Notes under the pieces: model-generated
What the model was told of the DNA's origin: nothing
Databases searched by the model: none
The model's input: only the letters and a program-made list of their open reading frames with translations
Made by a program: the position numbers and the translations under genes
In this document: positions 1 to 7,990 of the stretch, piece after piece
Layout: each line of letters begins with the position of its first letter
Numbering within the stretch: the first letter of the stretch is position 1
Origin: Synergistaceae bacterium
Lineage (GTDB): Bacteria > Synergistota > Synergistia > Synergistales > Aminobacteriaceae
Direction of reading: 5' to 3'
Assembly (NCBI GenBank): GCA_017439345.1
Contig: JAFSJJ010000036.1
Location: 1-58,307 of the forward strand
Length of the DNA stretch: 58,307 nt

Positions 1-2
1 AG

Positions 3-1040
3 GGGGAATACTCACTCACGATAACAGCAAAGGCTACTCAAGGCAGCATAACGGGTTCAGGAGTCAAGAATATAACTCTTAACGTCTACAAGAGAAAAGA
101 GACAACTGACGCGAGCAATCTTGACAGCATGACCACTGAAGAGAAGAACGCTATAGAGACTCTTGCACTGAGCGACAATCCAAATAACAAGATAACTGAC
201 TTGTCGCAAATAGACTTTACTGACTTCACGAGTCTTAATACCCTTGATTTGTCAGGACTCAAGAATCTTGAACAAGCTGATTTGAGTCAACTTCCTGAAA
301 ACGTTAAAGAAGTAAGCCTTCAGAACACAAATATTACTTCACTGAATCTCAATAACAGCAAAGTAGAAAGAGTCAACGCTGCAGGCTGCAAAAATCTCAC
401 GAACATTGAGGCAGAGAATAACGACTCACTCACTGAACTTGACGTAAGCGAGTCAAGTATCATCAAGATAAACGTCAAGAACTGCGTAAATCTTCAAGTC
501 CTTAACTGCTCATCGTGCGACCTTGAAGCAGGTTATCTGAATCTCGAAGGCTGCATTAATCTCGTGTCTCTTGACATCAGTAAAAACCATTTCGGCTGGT
601 TCGATTACAACGAGAGTGATTTAGATTCTTTCGAGTGTTATAGTCAGGACATCACGGGCTGGGAGAGCAGGAAAACTTTCAGCTTCACGAAATTCTTTAA
701 CTCAGGCGACGTAACTGCAGCAGGGGTTAGAGTCATGGCTTCAGCTTTCGTTAATAACGTTTATGATGTCAGCGGCTACACTGAAAGCGGCGACGAGATA
801 CCTTCAGAATATGACTCTCAAACTGGAGTCATAACGTTCGAGAGTGCTCCTGCTGTGATTAAATATTTCTATGATACAGGCTTTGATAACTTGAGCATGG
901 ACGTAACTATTCACGCATCAAGTTACAAAGATGAAGACGAATTTAATTATCTTGGCAGCTCTGGAGGCTGTAATTCCGGGTTAACTTTCTCATCATTAAT
1001 CTTTGCAGTGTTCGTGTTTATGTTCACTAAGAGACGTTAA
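3..1040 (+). CDS. C-terminal part of a Synergist-CTERM surface protein with leucine-rich-like repeats (5' end outside window)
   Basis: The reading frame is open to the left edge, so only the end of the protein is present. Just inside the window there is a short beta-rich stretch like the end of an Ig-like module. About 170 residues of irregular leucine-rich-like repeats follow (pattern NLxxLDVSxSxL, many Asn and Cys). The C-terminus has the motif SSGGCNSG, a hydrophobic helix and a KRR tail, which matches the Synergist-CTERM form; the Cys is thought to be processed or modified during surface anchoring. The region before the tail (DTGFDNLSMDV) is clearly paralogous to the protein at 52677-56561 (DTGFDSEESMDV). 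Role inferred: exported, cell-surface. Ligand unknown. Confidence 0.8.
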   Translation, partial: GEYSLTITAKATQGSITGSGVKNITLNVYKRKETTDASNLDSMTTEEKNAIETLALSDNPNNKITDLSQIDFTDFTSLNTLDLSGLKNLEQADLSQLPENVKEVSLQNTNITSLNLNNSKVERVNAAGCKNLTNIEAENNDSLTELDVSESSIIKINVKNCVNLQVLNCSSCDLEAGYLNLEGCINLVSLDISKNHFGWFDYNESDLDSFECYSQDITGWESRKTFSFTKFFNSGDVTAAGVRVMASAFVNNVYDVSGYTESGDEIPSEYDSQTGVITFESAPAVIKYFYDTGFDNLSMDVTIHASSYKDEDEFNYLGSSGGCNSGLTFSSLIFAVFVFMFTKRR

Positions 1041-1054
1041 TAATAAATTTTCCC

Positions 1055-1082
1055 TCTGAGTCATCACGGCTCGGAGGGCTTG
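1055..1082 (+). terminator. Hairpin after the Synergist-CTERM gene
   Basis: CCCTCTGAG pairs with CTCGGAGGG (one G-U pair) around a nine-base loop. No strong T run follows, so termination efficiency is uncertain. Confidence 0.45.
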
Positions 1083-1149
1083 ACAAAATGAAACTCTTAA
1101 CATAAAATCTCACACCCGGAAACTAAATTTTTCAGGAGGTTTAAACTAC

Positions 1150-2553
1150 ATGGCCAGAAATATGATTTACGGCATCAATGACCGTCCACCCTTTTTGATT
1201 ATGCTTCTTTCCGGAGCACAGCACGTTTTAACACTTTTCGGCGCAACTACCCTAGTTCCATTAATATTTGGCCCCGCAATGGGAATGACACCTTTACAAA
1301 TTGCCTCGTTAATAAGCTGCGTATATTTCGGAATGGGAATAGCAACACTAATTCAGACAAGCAAAAGGCTCGGTTCAGGACTTCCAATCGTTCAGGGATC
1401 GAGCTTTTCTTTTATCCCTTCAGTCATGACAGTAATAGCACTCTATCAGGCTCAAGGCGCAGAGAGCATAATGCAGCACATGGCAGGAGGTCTCATAGTC
1501 GGAGGCGTTATACTCTCGATAATAGGTTACAGCAGAATAGTCGGAGTAATTCGCAGGGTAATCACTCCAGTCGTAATAGGCCCAACGATAATGGCAATAG
1601 GCTTCTCGCTCTATGACACTGCAATAAGCGGCAATGCTGCTAAATATTGGCCCGTATCTCTTGCAGTAGTTATTCTCGTGTTCGTATTCAGCTTAGTAAT
1701 CAAGAGCAAATATATAAATATCTTCGCAGTACTTCTCGCTATCGTGATTACTTATCTTGTGTGTCTTGGCCTCTCGCTCAACGGCACATTTTCACCGGAA
1801 CACCCTGCATTCATAAATCTCGCAAATATCGATGCAGCTCCCTGGCTTAGAGATATAAGGACAGTAATAATGCCTTGGGGCGCGCCTAAGTTCGACATGA
1901 TGGCAATAACGGCTTTATTAGCAGGCTTCTTCGCAGTCATGATTGAGTCAATCGGCGATTATCATTCAGTCTCTTATGCTTCAGGAATTGACGACCCTGA
2001 CTCTAACACAATCAGCAGGGGAATCGGTGCAGAAGGTCTTTGCTGTGCTTTATCAGGTTTCTTAGGCTCAGTAGGCACGACTTCATACACTGAGAACATC
2101 GGCTTAATCGGCTTGACCGGAGTAGCTTCACGCTGGGTAGTAAGAACCGGAGCAGTGTTATTAATACTCATGAGCTTTATAGGCAAACTCGGAGCGTTAA
2201 TAGCAACAATGCCTTCACCTGTAATCGGAGGAGCTTATATAGCTTTATTCGGCACAATCGGAGCTATGGGAATTCAAGTCTTAATGCGTGCAGATATGGG
2301 CAGCCAGCGCAACGTATTAATCGTAGGCTTCTCGTTCTTGATGGCTCTGGGACTTCCGAACTGGGTAACGGCTAATCAGGCATTATTCATTGACCCTTCA
2401 AGCTCTCAGTTAATGCAGACATTAGGGGGCATGGTCTGGGCAGTCTTGAAGACACCGATGGCAGTAGCAGGAATTTGCGCAGCGATTTGCGACTCGTTAA
2501 TACCCGGAACAGATAAAGAGAGAGGCATAAACGTGCGGCCGGAAGATAAATAA
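1150..2553 (+). CDS. NCS2-family uracil/xanthine permease
   Basis: A 467-residue polytopic inner-membrane protein of the nucleobase:cation symporter-2 family (UraA/PbuX/XanQ type). It would import uracil, xanthine or another nucleobase with protons or sodium. Visible family features are the N-terminal block QHVLTLFGATTLVPLIFG, the QGSSFSF segment near residues 83-89, repeated Gly/Pro-rich helices and the ESIGDYHSVS block near residue 270 in the substrate-site helix. Length is typical. The start is fixed by an AGGAGGT Shine-Dalgarno ten bases upstream. It appears monocistronic, with a hairpin before and after. No purine riboswitch was recognised in the 109-base leader. The exact substrate cannot be told from sequence alone. 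Confidence 0.88.
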   Translation: MARNMIYGINDRPPFLIMLLSGAQHVLTLFGATTLVPLIFGPAMGMTPLQIASLISCVYFGMGIATLIQTSKRLGSGLPIVQGSSFSFIPSVMTVIALYQAQGAESIMQHMAGGLIVGGVILSIIGYSRIVGVIRRVITPVVIGPTIMAIGFSLYDTAISGNAAKYWPVSLAVVILVFVFSLVIKSKYINIFAVLLAIVITYLVCLGLSLNGTFSPEHPAFINLANIDAAPWLRDIRTVIMPWGAPKFDMMAITALLAGFFAVMIESIGDYHSVSYASGIDDPDSNTISRGIGAEGLCCALSGFLGSVGTTSYTENIGLIGLTGVASRWVVRTGAVLLILMSFIGKLGALIATMPSPVIGGAYIALFGTIGAMGIQVLMRADMGSQRNVLIVGFSFLMALGLPNWVTANQALFIDPSSSQLMQTLGGMVWAVLKTPMAVAGICAAICDSLIPGTDKERGINVRPEDK

Positions 2554-2575
2554 ATATATAGAGAGATAATTATTT

Positions 2576-2617
2576 TCCCTCAGTCCTGATTAACGGGGCG
2601 GGGGAAATTTTTTATGT
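2576..2617 (+). terminator. Rho-independent terminator after the permease gene
   Basis: A TCCCTC arm pairs with GGGGGA and is followed by AAATTTTTTA. Confidence 0.65.
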
Positions 2618-2673
2618 GATATAATGCTTAATATGACGGTTGAAATTTTTCAGAAAGCGTGATAATGATAATT

Positions 2674-3447
2674 ATGAAAGAACAATCGAACAATCGAACA
2701 ATCGAACAATCGAACAATCGAACAATCGAACAATCGAACAATCGAACAATCGAACAAGAGGCAGAATTTGACTCATTTGCACAGAATTACTCAAGTGAAG
2801 TTGACAGATAGTTAGAAGCAGTACTTCATGGGAATCCCCACGAATATTTTAATCAATACAAAATCTTTTATCTGCGCAAAATCTTTAATGCTCATAAAAA
2901 TAAATCTCCCCTCAAAATTTTAGATTACGGCTGCGGAGTCGGACTCTTTTCACGGACAATCTTTAACGCGTTCCCTGATGTCATTATTCACGGCTTCGAT
3001 GTCTCAAGCGAAAGTGTAAAGCGTGTTCCAAAAGAAATTTGCATAAATAATAACAGATTCACGAGCAGTCTTGATGATCTTGACTCTGATTATGATATTG
3101 CGATGTTAATTACTGTCCTTCATCATGTTATACCGGTGTCAGAGCGTCCCGGAGTAATTAATAATATTTATAAGCGTCTCAAGCCCGGAGGAAAGCTAAT
3201 CATAATTGAACATAACATGAAAAATTTCTTAACCCGCAAGATCGTAAATGACAGCATAGTAGACAGAGAAGCAATCATGCTCAAGTCTGGGGAGTGCATT
3301 GACTTATTAACACATGCAGGCTTCAGAAATATTAATAATAAATATATAGTCTTTTTCCCAAAGCAGTTAGGCAAGTTAAGATTTCTTGATAAATTTATTT
3401 CATGGCTGCCCTTTGGAGCGCAGTATCTTACTATAGGCGAAAAGTGA
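2674..3447 (+). pseudogene. Class I SAM-dependent methyltransferase, interrupted by an in-frame TAG, with an 8-bp repeat array at its start
   Basis: From ATG 2674 the frame reads MK followed by three (EQSNNRTI) units, then EAEFDSFAQNYSSEVDR, a TAG stop at 2809-2811, and continues in the same frame to 3447. After the stop it encodes a Rossmann methyltransferase: motif I ILDYGCGVGLFS, then DIAMLITVLHHV and LKPGGKLIIIEHN, as in class I methyltransferases acting on small molecules, lipids or quinone precursors. The FDSFAQNY block before the stop belongs to the same domain, so the stop is inside the gene. No good start lies just after the stop; the next in-frame ATG (3103) is past motif I. TAG ends the neighbouring 3480-4034 gene, so it is a true stop here. 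Likely inactive as read, unless the TAG is a sequencing error or is suppressed. Confidence 0.75.
2681..2757 (+). repeat. 8-bp tandem repeat (AACAATCG), nine copies plus a part copy
   Basis: Nine perfect copies of AACAATCG run from 2681 to 2752, with a partial AACAA to 2757. The array lies directly after the ATG of the methyltransferase frame. Eight is not a multiple of three, so gain or loss of one unit would shift the frame. This is the form of a slipped-strand contingency repeat. Confidence 0.95.
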
Positions 3448-3479
3448 TATATAATTAGCTCAAGAGGTGATTTATTATC

Positions 3480-4034
3480 ATGAAGACAGCAGCAGTATTC
3501 TTAATAGACGGCTTTGAAGAGACCGAAGCATTAACAACAGTTGATATTTTAAGACGCGGCGGAGTCGTCGTAACAACAGCATCACTCACAGGACGGCAGG
3601 AAGTCATCAGCAAGAACAAAATTCCCGTCAGAGCTGACTCAATGTTTGACTCAGTAAAAGATGAGAAGTTCGACATGATCATTTTACCAGGCGGAACCCT
3701 TGAGATCGCAAATCACGCAGGACTTCAGGAATTAATCAAGAAGTATCACTCAGAAGGCAAGTTAATAGCGGCTATATGTGCTGCACCGGCTGCTCTGGGT
3801 AAAGCTGGGGTCTTAGCCGGAAAGACTGCGGTATGTTATCCCGGACTTGAGTCGCACTTGAAGGGAGCTAACATCGGCAAGAATATAGTCGAGACTGACG
3901 GCAATATTACGACTGCGAAGGGCCCGGCTGTAACTCCGTTCTTTGCGTTGAAGCTGCTTGAGATTCTCGAGGGCAAAGCAATGTCTGAAGAAGTAGCTGA
4001 AGGTTTCTTAATTCCATTAGTATATCGCGGCTAG
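3480..4034 (+). CDS. DJ-1/PfpI family protein (ThiJ/YajL type)
   Basis: A 184-residue cytosolic protein of the DJ-1/PfpI superfamily. The nucleophile elbow AAICAAPAALG places the conserved Cys at residue 100, and the partner acid is in GFEETEA (Glu14 or Glu15). The ILPGG motif at 68-72 is also conserved. Family members act in glyoxal or protein deglycation, chaperone activity or oxidative-stress protection; which one applies here is unknown. Start chosen for a GAGGTGA Shine-Dalgarno ten bases upstream. It sits alone between the broken methyltransferase and a convergent gene. Length is normal. Confidence 0.88.
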   Translation: MKTAAVFLIDGFEETEALTTVDILRRGGVVVTTASLTGRQEVISKNKIPVRADSMFDSVKDEKFDMIILPGGTLEIANHAGLQELIKKYHSEGKLIAAICAAPAALGKAGVLAGKTAVCYPGLESHLKGANIGKNIVETDGNITTAKGPAVTPFFALKLLEILEGKAMSEEVAEGFLIPLVYRG

Positions 4035-4045
4035 TTAATAACAAG

Positions 4046-4087
4046 TCCCCCGATTCAGATTTTTACGAGTCAGGGGAAATTTTTTTA
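4046..4087 (+). terminator. Terminator of the DJ-1 family gene, convergent with 4085-5446
   Basis: CCCC and GGGG arms with inner GA/TC pairing, followed by AAATTTTTTT. It overlaps the end of the oppositely oriented gene. Confidence 0.65.
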
Positions 4088-5446
4088 TACCGGCAGAAAT
4101 TCTGCATCATGTTCAAGTTCTTCAAGTGATTTAATAGTGTCCTCGAGTCGAATTAATTCTTCGCGTTCAAGAGTCTCCCAGAGCAGAAAATTTTTATCGA
4201 GCAATGCCCACTTCAGAGCGTGAAAGCCGTTCCAGATTAAGCCAATCCATGCAGAATAATTAACATCAAGAATATTTTTAGTGACGCTGACTTTTCCTGC
4301 ATTTACTGCGCATAGGACTCCATATGAAGCAGCCGTTATAACTCGAAACTTCTTGTGCATATTTCCCGGCGATGTCTGAGATAATGCCTCCCAGAATGTT
4401 TTGCCTTCTAATTTCATGCCCTTGATGACCCAGCACGCCCTTAAAAGAATTTCCATTATTGAGACTGGCACGGACGAGACTACAAATTGACGCATATCAT
4501 AGCCGTTGAGATACATGTACTCAATATTTGAGCCGATGCTTTCACCGTTAATGTTCACGCCGTTTAACATAGACAACAAACCCATGAACGGAGCAGGAAG
4601 ACCCATTCCCCTGTTTCCTGAAGCTGACGGGGCATTAATATCTGACGCGAGATGACCTAACATTCGGCCGAGAGAATAAAATATATTTTCGTTGAAATTA
4701 TTTGTCTGCATTGATTTATAAACTCTAATTTTTCCGTTTTCAATTATTGTGCAGGAATTATTCATCATGTCATGAACTCCGAAAATCAGACCAAGAACAG
4801 GATCATGAGATAATTCTTTGAGTCTGTGATTATAAGGGCTTAACTTTCCGGAATATGATAAAAGTCTCCCCTTCATGCTGGTATCTGCAGAGCCTATCTT
4901 AAAACTTTCGCTCAGATTATGACTCAAATCAGGCGGCAGAATTTTATTAAATCCTTCCTGAACAGTTCGATTAAATATGCCGTCAAGCTGAGTATTAAAT
5001 TTCATTGACGTTGATCTGACAGGTGATTTTATACACAGCCAATCAAGCATTCCTGCAGCAAGTCCGCAAGTTCCTGCAATTGCATAATCCCATGCATCGA
5101 GCGAATACTCTCGGTTAAATTCATGAATATGCCTGTTAATTCGTGAATTTAATTCTTGCATGTCATCATGAGTCAAAATGTCATTTATAGTTACCCTGCG
5201 TGTTATGCTGCGTTCTGACTCACGTGAAATTTCAGTGAAAGTCTTGCGTTCAAGGGGTACTGCTTCGGGTTTAATGCTTCTTTCGTGTTCAAGTTCTGAT
5301 TGATATTCCTGCTCATCGAATGCATCAAGGGACATTAATTCCTGCTTGAGTCTTTCAATGCCCCTCTCGATTTCGTCATGTGCGTTTTGAGTGTCTTCGG
5401 CCATGTCCTGAATATGTTTCACGGCCTTAATTTGTTTGCTGAACAT
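4085..5446 (-). CDS. Unknown membrane-associated protein, second gene of a phase-variable-looking cassette
   Basis: Not recognised. The 453 residues show a charged, probably coiled-coil N-terminus (about 1-75, rich in Glu/Gln), a Gly-rich hydrophobic stretch near 120-140 (AIAGTCGLAAGMLDWLCI), and a central soluble region with a conserved-looking GLIFGVHDMMNNS block. Further hydrophobic stretches lie near 330-350 (VVSSVPVSIMEILLRACWVI) and 370-420 (ASYGVLCAVNAGKVSV, WIGLIWNGFHALKWALL), and the C-terminus is acidic. There is no signal peptide. Its ATG overlaps the stop of the upstream glycine-zipper gene in a TAATG junction, so the two are translationally coupled and probably work together. Possible roles (inference only): envelope stress, competitor or phage interaction. 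Confidence 0.55.
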   Translation of the reverse strand: MFSKQIKAVKHIQDMAEDTQNAHDEIERGIERLKQELMSLDAFDEQEYQSELEHERSIKPEAVPLERKTFTEISRESERSITRRVTINDILTHDDMQELNSRINRHIHEFNREYSLDAWDYAIAGTCGLAAGMLDWLCIKSPVRSTSMKFNTQLDGIFNRTVQEGFNKILPPDLSHNLSESFKIGSADTSMKGRLLSYSGKLSPYNHRLKELSHDPVLGLIFGVHDMMNNSCTIIENGKIRVYKSMQTNNFNENIFYSLGRMLGHLASDINAPSASGNRGMGLPAPFMGLLSMLNGVNINGESIGSNIEYMYLNGYDMRQFVVSSVPVSIMEILLRACWVIKGMKLEGKTFWEALSQTSPGNMHKKFRVITAASYGVLCAVNAGKVSVTKNILDVNYSAWIGLIWNGFHALKWALLDKNFLLWETLEREELIRLEDTIKSLEELEHDAEFLPV

Positions 5447-5892
5447 TAAATTTTACGTTTCTTTGTCTTGAGTCCTTCAATGAGTGCTGTTAATGCTCCT
5501 ATTTCTTCGCGATAACGCTGGGCATTCTGATTCAATCTTGTCTGTATAGCATATAATTTCTCTATTGCTACGTTGAGCGCTGAAATCATTCTTGCCTGTT
5601 TCTTTTTCTTGGCTGCTGCATATCCGAAAATTCCCAGCAATGCAACCGGAGCCGCAAGAACACCTATACCCGCAGCCATACCTCCGCCGATTAAAGCACC
5701 TGCCGTGGCAAGCCCTGAAGTTATACCAGCCGCCGAAAGCCCCGCAACGCCTAAACTTGATAAAGCTGCCAAAGCTCCTGCTCCTCCGACACCTGCACCG
5801 ATTAACGCCCCGAGTCCTTCTGTTACACCTGGTGCATCTTCCTCAAGCCGAGTCATTATGCTTTTGATTTCGTTTCCTACCTGTGAATCCAT
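5446..5892 (-). CDS. Small glycine-zipper membrane protein, first gene of the cassette
   Basis: Not recognised at family level. The 148 residues have a short acidic N-terminus (1-25) and about 65 residues of Gly/Ala-rich hydrophobic sequence (GALIGAGVGGAGALAALSSL, GALIGGGMAAGIGVLAAPVA) forming two or three likely helices with GxxxG packing. A KKKKQ boundary and a C-terminal amphipathic or coiled-coil segment follow, ending in KKRKI. This resembles membrane-inserting glycine-zipper proteins rather than transporters. A strong AAGGAGG Shine-Dalgarno precedes the ATG. The promoter upstream contains a 13-base C tract between -35 and -10, so expression may switch. It is coupled to the 453-residue gene by a one-base stop/start overlap. 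Confidence 0.6.
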   Translation of the reverse strand: MDSQVGNEIKSIMTRLEEDAPGVTEGLGALIGAGVGGAGALAALSSLGVAGLSAAGITSGLATAGALIGGGMAAGIGVLAAPVALLGIFGYAAAKKKKQARMISALNVAIEKLYAIQTRLNQNAQRYREEIGALTALIEGLKTKKRKI

Positions 5893-5932
5893 GAAAAATT
5901 GCCTCCTTAAAATGATACTTCCTCAGCCAGTA

Positions 5933-5965
5933 ATTTTAACAGGGAGGGGGGGGGGGGGCTGTCAA
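5933..5965 (-). promoter_or_regulatory. Promoter with a poly-C tract in the spacer
   Basis: On the minus strand a perfect TTGACA (5965-5960) is followed by G, thirteen C, TCCCTGT and then TAAAAT (5938-5933, five of six matches to TATAAT). The spacer is 21 bases as read; it would be 17 with nine C. The tract is therefore placed to tune promoter strength by slippage. The start codon of the glycine-zipper gene is 40 bases beyond the -10. Confidence 0.6.
5946..5958 (+). repeat. Homopolymer tract of 13 G (C on the coding strand)
   Basis: Thirteen consecutive G on the plus strand in the intergenic region upstream of the minus-strand cassette. It belongs to a set of four such tracts in the window. 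Confidence 0.95.
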
Positions 5966-5970
5966 GATAC

Positions 5971-5999
5971 AAAAATACCCTCTCTCGTAAAAGAAAGGG
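5971..5999 (-). terminator. Terminator after the DHS-like gene
   Basis: On the minus strand CCCTTTC pairs with GAGAGGG (one G-U) and is followed by TATTTTT. It separates the 6016-7224 transcript from the promoter of the two-gene cassette. Confidence 0.6.
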
Positions 6000-6015
6000 C
6001 ATAACGTACAAAAAA

Positions 6016-7224
6016 TTATATCACGAAATCTTGCGAACGCTTTAACATCTTTTCACGGTCAAGGCTCTTCACGTTATCTACTATCCATTCACGCATTGAA
6101 GCTCCCTCCGGTGTGTCTTGCGAGGCTGAGAGAAACTCTAAGTCAATTCCTAGTCCCTGCGCGACTTCATAAGCAATCAACGGCCACACTTTGCCAATAT
6201 CGCCAACAATCGGGATACTGCCTTCATGACGTGCAAACGCTGACATTTCCATTCTGAAGGGAATCTTCGCTGCCTTAGTCTTCGGGAGTCCCTTGTCGAT
6301 TGCTTCTTGTACTGTTTTATTAAGCTCAACTGCCCGGCGTAAGTTCTCGTCTAAGTCGATTCGAATTAAGCTCTTGTCGCGTAAGTTATAAGTGTTCTGA
6401 CCGCTCCACCATGCCCAAATTCCGTGACCTGTGTAGCATTCAAACGGGCCGTCGTGGATTTCCTGAGTCAAAGCTACTGCCGATTCAATAATTACATCGC
6501 ATGAAGCAAGCATTCTTGATATTCGCATTGAACGTTCTGAAACAGGAATCGAGTCGCCGATTGACACTCCGACTGCTCCTCCGCCGACTAACTGAGGGAT
6601 CGTAACGAGGACAGGAACATTCTTCAGGTCAGCAGCCCCCAGCATAGTTTTTGAGTCACAGCCCCAGCCTGCAACTTGTTCAAATGGTAAGCCGTACATT
6701 CTTGCGAGTGCCAAGACTTCATGAGCGAGTCTCTCTGTCCTGAGTCCCATAGGGTAAGCCATGTTGCCCGCTGCTTTGATTATCTCGTTGACTTTGGGAA
6801 GACTCTTACCCTTTGCGAGAAGCTCATCATCTAGGGGCATTTCACGTTTGAGGGCGTTAATTTCGTCATCATTCATGCATGTGAACTCGAAGACATCACC
6901 GCGGGGCATCTTGTTTATGTCCATTCCGAGTGAAGCTGCATCGACTCGAAAGACTCTATCAAGAGAGCCTGCCATCTCGTGAGCTATAACTGCCGAACTT
7001 GTAGAGACTGCATCGACTATACCGACACGGATTAATTCTGAAATCAGAGTCGTAACTCCTTCATGAATATTAGGGCCGCTTCCTGTAACGACCATTACAC
7101 GACCGCCGTGTTTCTTAGTGTCTATGATTTTCTTGACAGCTGAGTCGACTCCTGCGAGTGATCTTGAGTCAAGCGAAGATTTGAAATACTCAAGCTGCGA
7201 GAGTCCGAATAAATTTTTGTTCAT
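6016..7224 (-). CDS. Conserved protein, possibly deoxyhypusine-synthase-like (NAD-binding fold)
   Basis: A 402-residue soluble protein with no signal peptide or membrane segment. The block VMVVTGSGPNIHEGVTTLIS near residues 44-63, followed by VDAVSTSSAVIAHEM, recalls the nucleotide-binding start of deoxyhypusine-synthase-like proteins (compare GAGPI...G...AIHD). The downstream GHGIWAWW and the VGGGAVGVSIGDSI segment look family-specific. Bacterial members of the DHS superfamily often act on other amines, so no reaction is assigned. A GAGGAG Shine-Dalgarno precedes the ATG. It lies 39 bases after the metallohydrolase gene and may share its transcript. The functional label is tentative; the gene itself is secure. 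Confidence 0.45.
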   Translation of the reverse strand: MNKNLFGLSQLEYFKSSLDSRSLAGVDSAVKKIIDTKKHGGRVMVVTGSGPNIHEGVTTLISELIRVGIVDAVSTSSAVIAHEMAGSLDRVFRVDAASLGMDINKMPRGDVFEFTCMNDDEINALKREMPLDDELLAKGKSLPKVNEIIKAAGNMAYPMGLRTERLAHEVLALARMYGLPFEQVAGWGCDSKTMLGAADLKNVPVLVTIPQLVGGGAVGVSIGDSIPVSERSMRISRMLASCDVIIESAVALTQEIHDGPFECYTGHGIWAWWSGQNTYNLRDKSLIRIDLDENLRRAVELNKTVQEAIDKGLPKTKAAKIPFRMEMSAFARHEGSIPIVGDIGKVWPLIAYEVAQGLGIDLEFLSASQDTPEGASMREWIVDNVKSLDREKMLKRSQDFVI

Positions 7225-7263
7225 GATTATTTCTCCTCATAAAAAATGAGAAAGATTTTATAT

Positions 7264-7986
7264 CTATAATTGATTTTCGGCAAGTAAATTTTTGACTCGT
7301 CTTTCACATATTGCATCAGGAAAATTTTTAGAGACAAGTGCATGAAATCTTTTCGTGTGATTCTTTTCGAGTAAGTGGACAAGTTCATGAACTACTACAT
7401 ATTCGAGGCATTCGGGGGGCTTATTAGCTAACTGAAGATTTATTACTATATGCTTTTTTCTGATGTGGCACGTTCCCCAGCAGGTCTTCATGTTTCTGAC
7501 ACTGAAAGAATTAACTTGAACACCTACACGGTTTGAGCATGTCTTTATCACGTCAGGCAGAACCCGCTTTAATTCTGATCTGTAAAGTTCATTCAATGCA
7601 CGCTCGCAATTTTCATGAGTCGAAATTTCCGGAACTGTTAATATAATGCTTTCACCTGTAAATTTCACTGAGTAAGACTTTCCTTGAGACTCTCTGACAT
7701 CGAGGATATAAGGCTTTCCCCATAAGTAAAATTTTCTGCCTGATATATATTCCTGCTTTGATGATGATTCTTGAGGCTGTGAAAGTAATTTTTCCCGCGC
7801 CTGATTAATGCTCGTAATATTATGTGATATGAACTCGTTGATTAGTTCAAGTGAGACTCCTGAAGGTGCAGAGACGCTTATAATTCCCTCAGGAGGTTTG
7901 ACGCGCAGATAAATATTCTTGAGGCCTGGTTTGCTTGTTAATTCTATGTCAAGTCCTGCTATATTTATGTGCGATACTTTTGCCAT
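7264..7986 (-). CDS. YgjP-like metallohydrolase (WLM/DUF45 family)
   Basis: A 240-residue soluble protein with the zincin signature HELVHLLEKNH (His200, Glu201, His204, third His at 210). It is preceded by the family-typical NMKTCWGTC block (WG.C..K), which marks the YgjP/SprT-like DUF45 group. The E. coli YgjP homologue has been linked to UTP hydrolysis; other members are thought to be peptidases, so the substrate is open. It begins four bases after the stop of the secreted-protein gene upstream, indicating an operon. No export signal. Length is normal. Confidence 0.85.
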   Translation of the reverse strand: MAKVSHINIAGLDIELTSKPGLKNIYLRVKPPEGIISVSAPSGVSLELINEFISHNITSINQAREKLLSQPQESSSKQEYISGRKFYLWGKPYILDVRESQGKSYSVKFTGESIILTVPEISTHENCERALNELYRSELKRVLPDVIKTCSNRVGVQVNSFSVRNMKTCWGTCHIRKKHIVINLQLANKPPECLEYVVVHELVHLLEKNHTKRFHALVSKNFPDAICERRVKNLLAENQL

Positions 7987-7990
7987 ACAA

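Noticed and set aside
1041-1149. Purine riboswitch upstream of the nucleobase permease
   Set aside because: Only a terminator-like hairpin was seen; the conserved aptamer core could not be found.
2681-2757. CRISPR-like array
   Set aside because: Units are 8 bp with no spacers; it is a plain microsatellite.
5573-6004. Alanine- and proline-rich gene opposite the glycine-zipper gene
   Set aside because: It is the complement of Gly/Ala codons of a real gene with a good ribosome site, and it would run through the poly-G tract.
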